The translations under genes and the position numbers were made by a program. This document shows positions 1-4,815 of a stretch of DNA of 5,018 bases, piece by piece. The DNA is from an uncultured Phaeodactylibacter sp. Its GTDB lineage: Bacteria; Bacteroidota; Bacteroidia; Chitinophagales; Saprospiraceae. The notes under the pieces were generated by a model, which was given only the letters and a program-made list of their open reading frames with translations, ran no database searches and was not told the origin of the DNA. Positions within the stretch are counted from its first letter, which is position 1; each line of letters opens with the position of its first letter. The DNA lies in assembly GCA_913062745.1 (NCBI GenBank), contig CAJXXJ010000334.1:1-5018 (forward strand). The letters are read 5' to 3'.

Positions 1-57
1 GTGAGCTGGTAGGCCGCATTTGCCACGGCAGCGGGAATGGGGCCGAGCGGCGGCTCC
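1..57 (-). pseudogene. Diverged fragment of a molybdenum hydroxylase 3' end
   Basis: Read on the minus strand, this stretch encodes EPPLGPIPAAVANAAYQLT. That matches the C-terminal segment of the dehydrogenase at 3951-4815, which has EPPLGPIAAAVANAAYQLT. At the DNA level it aligns with 3988-4044 with 5 mismatches in 57 bases, and the first 20 bases are identical. The match stops abruptly at the codon for the catalytic glutamate (54-56). Upstream of it (58-128) the frame stays open but no longer resembles the family. The window edge cuts the other end, so whether the gene continues to the left is unknown. It could be a remnant of a second paralogue, the end of a rearranged gene, or a chimeric contig end. 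The similarity is directly visible; its origin is not. Confidence 0.7.
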
Positions 58-90
58 GGACAGAAAGCTAATACGCCTACTCTGATAAAT

Positions 91-122
91 GCAGCGGGCA
101 GCCCCGGGGCAGGGCCGCCTGC
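91..122 (-). terminator. GC-rich hairpin, candidate terminator of the three-gene cluster
   Basis: The arms GCAG (91-94) and CTGC (119-122) enclose an imperfect GC-rich stem around the 10-bp palindrome GCCCCGGGGC (101-110). On the plus strand it is followed by TTTTATT, and on the minus strand by ATTTAT, so it could work in either direction. It lies 6 nt downstream of the stop codon at 129-131 that would end the third cluster gene once its apparent frameshift is corrected. That is where an operon terminator is expected. The stem has mismatches or bulges, and folding was judged by eye. Confidence 0.5.
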
Positions 123-128
123 TTTTAT

Positions 129-270
129 TCACCGTACATTAATCATCTTGAAGTCAAGCGGTTCTCGCAGGGCTTTGCCGCCCAGTGTGCGCCATTCGAT
201 GCGGGCGTACCAAGTGTCCGGGTCCAGACCCTGAAAGCCGGCGCGCCAGCTTAAGCCTTCACAGCCAAAA
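129..270 (-). pseudogene. Out-of-frame C-terminal extension of the second barrel gene
   Basis: The annotated frame of the preceding gene stops at 259-261. In the neighbouring frame, coding-like sequence continues to a TGA at 129-131. It reads GCEGLSWRAGFQGL, then DPDTWYARIEWRTLGG, and ends KMINVR. Deleting one base from the AAAA run at 267-270 joins the two frames as ...AAVGF-GCEGLSW..., giving a 276-residue product instead of 233. The tail has alternating aromatic and polar residues like barrel strands, and the corrected stop lies just before the hairpin at 91-122. Alternatively, the gene really ends at 259 (…VGFWL, an aromatic C-terminus normal for a barrel) and this stretch is a decayed remnant. 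I favour a single-base indel, either real or a sequencing error. Confidence 0.5.
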
Positions 271-960
271 GCCCACTGCCGCCGTAGCCGTCGACAGCCA
301 GTTTCCGGAAGGCGGGAAGTAAAAGGCTTTAGCCCCGCCCTGCAGGAACATCCGCTCACTGAGCTGGTAGCGGTAGCCGGCTTCCAGCATAGCGCCCAGG
401 TCCCAGTAGATATCCATTTGGTAGATAGGCTGAAAAAAAGGTTCATCTGGGAAATAAGGTGCATGATCTTGAACGCCGGACCCATTAATTTCTACCCATT
501 TCACCAGCCCTTTTTCTTCCCGGAAACTGAATACTGCTCCCAGCCCCAGGAGTAACTCGGATTTTGGGCCCAGCCGTGGCATCCACATTTGCTTCAGTGC
601 GAAGTTGAAGTTGAAATAACGGTCCGTGGCGGACGATAAACTAAGAGCGGGAAAATCAGACCTTGAGTTTGCAAACTGCTGCAAAGGAGCGGGTTGGTCG
701 ACCGTACCAATATTGTAGTTTCCCTGTTCAACGTAATCATTAGGCAGCAGCCAGGCACCTTCTGTATAAACTTGCCCTATTTCGATGCCGATGGCTTCCC
801 GCTCGCCGGTTTTGATTTGAAAATTGAGGCTCAACGCATAACCGCCCGCTTTTTTGTTCCAGTTTTGGCTGTAGCCAAATTCTGGGTAGAGCAGGGTGCG
901 CTGTGCAGAAAGGCTCATTGCAAAAGTGAACAGAAGAATAATAGTGTATGGTAGTTTCAT
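259..960 (-). CDS. Outer-membrane beta-barrel protein (second barrel of the cluster), probably frameshifted at its 3' end
   Basis: The 233-residue product starts MKLPYTIILLFTFAMSLSAQ, a typical signal peptide with a Lys n-region, a hydrophobic core and an AxxLSAQ-like end, so it is exported. The mature part is rich in alternating strands with aromatic girdles, for example GGYALSLNFQI, FNFNFALKQMWM, LLLGLGAVFSF, AMLEAGYRYQL and GGAKAFYF. Loops rich in Asn, Pro and Gly separate the strands, as in small outer-membrane barrels of Bacteroidota. No enzymatic motif is visible. I chose the ATG at 960 because it gives the best signal peptide and lies 5 nt after the stop of the upstream barrel gene. 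An ATG at 972 and a GTG at 1011 are in frame but overlap that gene. The spacing implies co-transcription and probably translational coupling. The frame stops at 259-261, but the 3' end appears shifted (see 129-270). The exact role is unknown. Confidence 0.8.
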   Translation of the reverse strand: MKLPYTIILLFTFAMSLSAQRTLLYPEFGYSQNWNKKAGGYALSLNFQIKTGEREAIGIEIGQVYTEGAWLLPNDYVEQGNYNIGTVDQPAPLQQFANSRSDFPALSLSSATDRYFNFNFALKQMWMPRLGPKSELLLGLGAVFSFREEKGLVKWVEINGSGVQDHAPYFPDEPFFQPIYQMDIYWDLGAMLEAGYRYQLSERMFLQGGAKAFYFPPSGNWLSTATAAVGFWL

Positions 961-965
961 GACGA

Positions 966-1715
966 TTACCATTTTGCAGTGACATAAAGTGAAGATTCCC
1001 AGACCGTCCACCCTCTGCCCAGATGGTCGGACCCCAGGTCAAAGAAATTATAGTTTCCTCCGCGCAGTCCGACCGCCATGTTATCCCAGTGGTATTCATA
1101 GAACAACTTGACGCCCAGGCCGCTTACCCAGTGTCGGTATTGCACAACGGAATTGAAAAATATGTTTTGGTAAAGAGTCCCGTCTTCTAATTCCAACACA
1201 ACGGGCTTTGAAGAGCGAGACATACTGTAAGACTCATAGGTCAGGCTAAAACAACCGTTTATGCCCAAGCGGTGCCGCTCTGTGACAATGGGGTAGAAAT
1301 TTAAGCCGATATCCACCGGAATACTGAGAAACTTTATAGGGTTAGCCAGCGATATCTTTTTGATGCCTGTATTTCTAATATGCGCTATATCCGTTTCGGT
1401 CACAAAAGGCCCTCCAAACAACGGAGTAATGAAATCTGCGGCAGCTGCACTTCCCTGTACTACGCTATTATGAAGACCAAAGCTGCGATAATAGGACAAC
1501 ATATGCACAGCCGCTCCCCAGCGTTTCCCCAGCTTGTACTCATAGCCAAGGCCCAGGGTGGGAGTCTTGGCTAGTAATGACAAGCCATCATCAAAAGCGA
1601 TGCCGGTACTGAGGCAGAGCTGGTGGCGGGAAGGAGGACTATCGACTTGTGCCGGTAAAAATGCAGGAACAATACATAGAAAAATTACTAGGATTGTAAA
1701 TTTCATCTCTTTCAT
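966..1715 (-). CDS. Outer-membrane beta-barrel protein (first barrel of the cluster)
   Basis: The product is 249 residues from the ATG at 1715. It begins MKEMKFTILVIFLCIVPAF and continues LPAQ, a signal peptide with probable cleavage near LPAQ. A second ATG at 1706 would also fit. A TTG at 1766 would add residues that dilute the signal and lies inside a hairpin, so I rejected it. The mature protein shows repeated amphipathic strands such as TLGLGYEYKLG, RWGAAVHMLSYY, VDIGLNFYPI, LGVKLFYEYHW and MAVGLRGGNYNFF. It ends SSLYVTAKW, with the terminal aromatic residue expected of the last strand of a barrel. It resembles the broad OMP_b-brl type of Bacteroidota porin-like proteins, but I cannot name a subfamily. 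It follows the lipoprotein gene across a 61-nt gap containing a strong hairpin and precedes the second barrel gene by 5 nt. Possible roles are a surface channel or a partner of the lipoprotein; both are inference. Confidence 0.82.
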   Translation of the reverse strand: MKEMKFTILVIFLCIVPAFLPAQVDSPPSRHQLCLSTGIAFDDGLSLLAKTPTLGLGYEYKLGKRWGAAVHMLSYYRSFGLHNSVVQGSAAAADFITPLFGGPFVTETDIAHIRNTGIKKISLANPIKFLSIPVDIGLNFYPIVTERHRLGINGCFSLTYESYSMSRSSKPVVLELEDGTLYQNIFFNSVVQYRHWVSGLGVKLFYEYHWDNMAVGLRGGNYNFFDLGSDHLGRGWTVWESSLYVTAKW

Positions 1716-1737
1716 AATTAAAATTGCATTCGTGAAA

Positions 1738-1764
1738 GTTAGGTGGTTTGGAGAACCACCTAAC
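1738..1764 (-). terminator. Intercistronic hairpin between the lipoprotein and first barrel genes
   Basis: The arms GTTAGGTGGTT (1738-1748) and AACCACCTAAC (1754-1764) are perfectly complementary over 11 bp with a 5-nt loop. The hairpin begins 12 nt after the lipoprotein stop codon (1777-1779) and ends 22 nt before the barrel ATG at 1715. On the minus strand it is followed by TTTCACGAATGCAATTTTAATT, a short and interrupted T-rich stretch, so it could be a partial terminator or attenuator, or an mRNA-stabilising element. The plus-strand flank has no T-tract. It probably sets lower or separate expression of the two barrel genes relative to the lipoprotein, but this is inference. Confidence 0.6.
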
Positions 1765-1776
1765 AAGCTTTGTCAT

Positions 1777-3282
1777 TTAGTTGCAGCGGAAATAAACGGT
1801 GCCAGTATACCTTGGATCCATTATAGGCTCGCAGTAATTCACTCTTTGGTTACCCAAATCAATGACATCGCTCCCAGTCAACTCAAAGTCAACAGCAACT
1901 GACCCAGCCGAAACTTCCGCTGGACCGACTTTAAATTTAGGCTCCAATTTGACTTCGAGCCCAAGCGTAAACTGTGTTCCATCTACTTCGTACCACGAAA
2001 CTGTATATTTATCACCCATCCGCTCTTTTGTCCAATCGTAGCCTACTATGTCGTAATCTGCCTTTATCCATCTTCCAGAGCATGGTCGAGGACGACAATC
2101 CAGCAAATGTCTTTGCTTTAGAACGCCGCTTACATACCTAGGAATGGGATCTAATCTCTCTACTGGACCTAATTCAACTAGGTTGCCATAATCAGTTCGC
2201 GTAGCGGCACCAACTCGTCCATGGAAGCTGTACTTACTTTCAAACGGTTGATTTCTAATTAGCTCAAAAGCACTCCACCCATCAATTTTAAAATCAACTA
2301 ACTTCTCGTTCTCTTCCTCGCAGTCTCTGTCACATTCTTCAGCACATGGATCCTCTTCCTCTCCGCTTCCATCATCACAATCACAGTACCAAAACCAATC
2401 CGGAATATTGAGCGATTCCATCCACAGCTTCGCTTCGCATCCGGGCGGGCAATCAATTGGATCAGGAATAATTGGTGTCGGGCTTATTCCTCCAACGCAA
2501 TTGTAGTATTCTTCTCGCAAATCGTTGTGTTCCACAAGATAATATTGCTGCCCATCGCATTGGAACCCGGGCAAGCCTGAGCTCATGAGGTTCAGCAGGT
2601 TATTGCAGTCTTCTGTTAGCTTCGGAAAAACCTGGTCTATGGAAACTCCTGAGTGCAGGGTTCCGTCTGTCTTCAGCAGATAATATCCTTCTGCCTCCCA
2701 TACACCCAGGGTAGGAGAAACGAGCCCGTCGCCATTGCTTTCATAAGCTACACTTACGGTATCTCCCTGGCTGTTGTACATTTTCAAGTTATAACTGCCC
2801 GCATTTTCAAGGACAGCGGTGACATTGGGAACTACATTTACATCCCAGTTATCGCCATTGAAAGAATCCCAGTCCGGTGCGGTGATCGTAAGCATCGGGC
2901 TTATCTCCGCCACGCGATCAAAAAAGTCCTGCCCGTATTGCGACAAAACCTGAGGGTCCGCAACGTTTTTCAAGACATCCGCAAGCCTGGTATTATTAAA
3001 CACTATGCTATCTTTTTCTGCGATGTAAATCATCTCATAATCTGTGTCGTATGCCCATTGCATCTTTTGATGGATATATGCCCTGACTTGGCTGTTTTGA
3101 AGAGCCTGAGCCAACGTTTGGGCTACGATAAGCCGTACTTCATTAACGGAGGACTCTTCATTTGGAATCAGACTGCTGAAGTTCCTGAAGTTTAGCTGGG
3201 CTTCTGCTGCCTCTCTATCCTGATCAACGGGCTCTACAGACTCCTTCTTACAGGATGCTGCAAAAACAAAGAGAAATACCAA
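1777..3282 (-). CDS. Large Bacteroidota lipoprotein with Cys/Asp/Glu-rich linker, function unknown
   Basis: The product is 501 residues from a TTG at 3282. It starts MVFLFVFAASCKKE, where FAASC is a lipobox; Cys11 would be lipidated and the protein anchored to the outer membrane. Residues 40-200 (SSVNEVRLIVAQTLAQALQN..., DTDYEMIYIAEKD, ISPMLTITAPDW) recall the N-terminal region of an uncharacterised group of Bacteroidota lipoproteins, from memory. Residues 226-321 hold ten cysteines and end in an acidic stretch (CDCDDGSGEEEDPCAEECDRD), suggesting disulphides or metal binding. Residues 330-501 look beta-rich and contain four more cysteines (396, 401, 484, 500). No catalytic motif is visible. 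The start is uncertain: no ATG lies in frame before the upstream stop at 3343-3345, the n-region lacks basic residues, and an out-of-frame ATG (3325) precedes a 9-base homopolymer. The 3' half is AT-richer than its neighbours. It heads the minus-strand cluster and is probably co-expressed with the two barrels. The coding call is firm; the function is not known. Confidence 0.85.
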   Translation of the reverse strand: MVFLFVFAASCKKESVEPVDQDREAAEAQLNFRNFSSLIPNEESSVNEVRLIVAQTLAQALQNSQVRAYIHQKMQWAYDTDYEMIYIAEKDSIVFNNTRLADVLKNVADPQVLSQYGQDFFDRVAEISPMLTITAPDWDSFNGDNWDVNVVPNVTAVLENAGSYNLKMYNSQGDTVSVAYESNGDGLVSPTLGVWEAEGYYLLKTDGTLHSGVSIDQVFPKLTEDCNNLLNLMSSGLPGFQCDGQQYYLVEHNDLREEYYNCVGGISPTPIIPDPIDCPPGCEAKLWMESLNIPDWFWYCDCDDGSGEEEDPCAEECDRDCEEENEKLVDFKIDGWSAFELIRNQPFESKYSFHGRVGAATRTDYGNLVELGPVERLDPIPRYVSGVLKQRHLLDCRPRPCSGRWIKADYDIVGYDWTKERMGDKYTVSWYEVDGTQFTLGLEVKLEPKFKVGPAEVSAGSVAVDFELTGSDVIDLGNQRVNYCEPIMDPRYTGTVYFRCN

Positions 3283-3314
3283 AATGAGCAGGCTTGATCC
3301 CGGCGCGAGAGCTA

Positions 3315-3323
3315 CCCCCCCCC
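3315..3323. repeat. Nine-base C homopolymer at the lipoprotein start
   Basis: Nine C on the plus strand (nine G in the transcript) directly follow an ATG at 3325 on the minus strand. With nine G this ATG is out of frame with the lipoprotein. With eight G it reads MGGVALAPGSSLLILVFLF and continues into FAASCKK, in frame with the lipobox. The tract therefore decides which start codon can be used. It may be a sequencing or assembly length error, or a slippage-prone tract that switches the gene on and off. The 14 added residues contain no Lys or Arg, which is unusual for a signal peptide and weakens the case for this ATG. Confidence 0.6.
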
Positions 3324-3361
3324 ATTTTTCCAGTACAAAAATCTAATTTAAATTCCATGAC

Positions 3362-3390
3362 AGAAAATATTTATGGGTTTAAGAATACAA
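3362..3390 (-). promoter_or_regulatory. Weak candidate promoter for the lipoprotein-barrel cluster
   Basis: On the minus strand, TTG (3390-3388) lies 18 nt before TATTTTCT (3369-3362). This loosely resembles the Bacteroidota -33 TTG and -7 TAnnTTTG elements, with two mismatches in the -7 box. Transcription would start near 3355, about 30 nt before the ATG at 3325 and 70 nt before the TTG at 3282. The region is AT-rich and correctly oriented, but such matches are common in AT-rich DNA. Another weak match, TAGATTTTTG, lies at about 3345-3336. Confidence 0.22.
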
Positions 3391-3777
3391 TAGAAAGCAC
3401 TCAGCGAGCGCATAGAGAGACTTACTGTCGTGGTGCGACAGCCCATGCCTGGTTTACAGCAAGTCAGGCTATGGCTTAAGCGCAATTTGCTAAGCAATCC
3501 ATATCCGATCAACTACGGCCCAATCAGCAAGCAACACGCTTCCTGATTGATGTGATATAATGTGTTTATTCGAAAAATGTAAGTGACTGATGGAGCACGA
3601 ACTTAAAAAATTAAGCACGAGCGCAATGTTGATTCAAAAATAGCTCATATCTGTCAATATTCCAAAGATAAAAATATTTTTTCTCCAAATTTACGCCCCA
3701 TATAGCCGATAAGAAAATATTCTGCGGACCGACTCGCTACGGATTGACGTAGGACGAAAGCTAGAATATTCAGCCTT

Positions 3778-3950
3778 GCTATACCGACGACGAATGACTT
3801 CGTGCCTGCCCGATATGCAAAGGCAGGCGGATCGGCATACCTGTGCCGTATAACTATCGGTATACTCGTGCGCCGGGTAGACGCCCAAACCTCTCCGTTC
3901 CGAGTATACACGAATCAACCTCCGAACAGATGCTATACAAAGGCACGCAC
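3778..3950. repeat. Cluster of short inverted and direct repeats downstream of the dehydrogenase
   Basis: Two hairpins lie side by side: ACGAA/TTCGT (3790-3794 and 3799-3803) and GCCTGCC/GGCAGGC (3804-3810 and 3822-3828, 11-nt loop). A 9-bp inverted pair GTATACTCG (3860-3868) and CGAGTATAC (3901-3909) follows. GCTATAC occurs at 3778-3784 and 3932-3938, and a 19-base unit around CAAAGGCA recurs at 3812-3830 and 3932-3950 with 14 matches. TATAC or CATAC appears five times between 3780 and 3940. The arrangement resembles intergenic REP-like elements. It is in position to protect the 3' end of the dehydrogenase mRNA, but no T-tract follows the GCCTGCC hairpin on the minus strand, so a standard terminator is not supported. 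Confidence 0.45.
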
Positions 3951-4815
3951 TCACACTCCCAGCGGCAGCTCCCGCACCCGCCGCCCGGTGAGCTGGTAGG
4001 CCGCATTCGCCACGGCGGCGGCGATGGGGCCAAGCGGCGGCTCCCCCACCCCGCTGGGCTTGTTGCCGCTTTCGCGGATGATCACGTCAATGTCCCGTGG
4101 GGCATGCTGCATCATAGCGATGGGATATGCCCCGTACATGGTTGGCAGCAGCTGGCCGTCTTTTACGAACATGCGCTCGAGCAGGGCGGAGCTCAGCCCC
4201 TGCACGATAGCGCCCTCGCACTGCGCCCGTATACCATCGGGATTGATCGCCAGGCCGGGGTCAATGGCGCAGGTGACGCGGTGCACCCTGAGCTGCCCGT
4301 CCTGCAGGCTGGCTTCCACCACTTGCGCAACCGGTGTATGCGCATCGGTGGAACAGGCGAAGCCAAGGGCATGGCCTTCGGGTAGCTTTTGGCCCCAGCC
4401 GGCTGCCTCTGCGGCTGCCCGGATGACGCCTGATAAGGCGCGCCCCTTTTCATCCTGCCGGATTTGTGCGAGGCGGAATGCTACCGGGTCCTTACCGGCC
4501 CGCTCGGCCAGCTCATCCATAAAGCTCTCGATAGCAAAGGTATTGGCCAGCAAGCCCAGCCCCCGCCACCAGCTGGTTTTCAGCGGCAGCGGACAGCGGT
4601 AGGCGTTCACCCGGTAATTGGGAATCGCCTTGTACTGTATCATGCCACCGCGCCAACCGCCGAAGTCGACGCCCAGAAAGGGCTTCGCAAAGTCGGGGAA
4701 AATGGGGGTGTTGAAAGCTACGTCTCCGCTTGCGGTATTGTGCTCAATGGCATCGATCAGGCCGTCGGGGCGGAGGGTAGCGCGCAGGACGTGGTGCGTG
4801 AGCGGGCGCAGATCG
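3951..4815 (-). CDS. Molybdopterin-binding subunit, xanthine/aldehyde dehydrogenase family (C-terminal part)
   Basis: This is the C-terminal part of the large, molybdenum-cofactor subunit of a molybdenum hydroxylase. Members oxidise aldehydes or N-heterocycles and usually pass electrons to a [2Fe-2S] partner subunit. In order from the N-terminal side it shows RPLTHHVLRATLRPDG; SWWRGLG (about 4556-4574); the family signature ESFMDELAERAGKDPVAFRL (about 4470-4526); IDPGLAINPDG (about 4233-4265); and GVGEPPLGPI, whose Glu (codon 4041-4043) is the catalytic base equivalent. The protein ends RRVRELPLGV, with TGA at 3951-3953. About 285 residues are present, while single-chain subunits of the IorB-like type usually exceed 700. 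The open frame runs on to an ATG at 4883, but residues upstream of about 4815 are antisense to a primase-like frame and do not look like this family, so the gene is cut there. The substrate cannot be deduced. GC is high (37 of 60 bases at 4321-4380). Confidence 0.92.
3988..4044 (-). repeat. Main copy of the 57-bp sequence also found at the left edge
   Basis: This segment encodes the residues from the catalytic Glu to the Thr of YQLTG in the dehydrogenase. It aligns with 1-57 in the same orientation at 52 of 57 positions. Four of the five differences are silent or nearly so at the protein level (one Ala to Pro change results), which suggests selection on a real homologue and not random similarity. 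Confidence 0.8.

Larger units (their letters stand above)
3326..3950. other. Intergenic region without a convincing gene
   Basis: This stretch separates the dehydrogenase stop (3951) from the lipoprotein start. Open frames on both strands are short, overlap one another, and give compositions rich in Arg, Ser, Tyr and Cys with no recognisable domain, so I call none of them. The part nearest the lipoprotein (3326-3700) is AT-rich and may hold its promoter. It contains a small palindrome TTGCTAAGCAA (3487-3497) and a duplicated AGCACGA word near 3593-3620. The part nearest the dehydrogenase (3700-3950) is richer in short repeats and hairpins, listed separately. Confidence 0.6.

Noticed and set aside
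740..1099. A 119-codon minus-strand frame overlapping both barrel genes
   Set aside because: It is out of frame with both barrels, whose signal peptides and strand patterns are clear. It has no independent support.
2653..3195. A 180-codon plus-strand open frame
   Set aside because: It is antisense to the lipoprotein, and its translation shows no domain or signal. The lipoprotein has a convincing lipobox and composition.
3294..3479. A 61-codon plus-strand open frame beside the lipoprotein start
   Set aside because: It has no recognisable motif, reads through the C homopolymer, and lies in the probable promoter region of the lipoprotein.
3556..3561. TATAAT on the plus strand as a sigma-70 -10 box
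   Set aside because: No -35 element lies at the right distance (3533-3538 reads AACACG), no plus-strand gene follows, and Bacteroidota promoters use a different consensus.
3778..3950. CRISPR array
   Set aside because: The repeats are imperfect, of unequal length, and irregularly spaced. There are no regular spacers and no cas gene.
3654..3954. Two overlapping minus-strand open frames of about 85 codons
   Set aside because: They overlap each other in different frames, are rich in Arg, Ser, Tyr and Cys, and fall on hairpin repeats. They look like translated repeat sequence.
3843..4602. Long plus-strand open frames across the dehydrogenase region
   Set aside because: They are antisense to a clear molybdenum hydroxylase with family motifs and a catalytic Glu. 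High GC keeps the opposite frames open.
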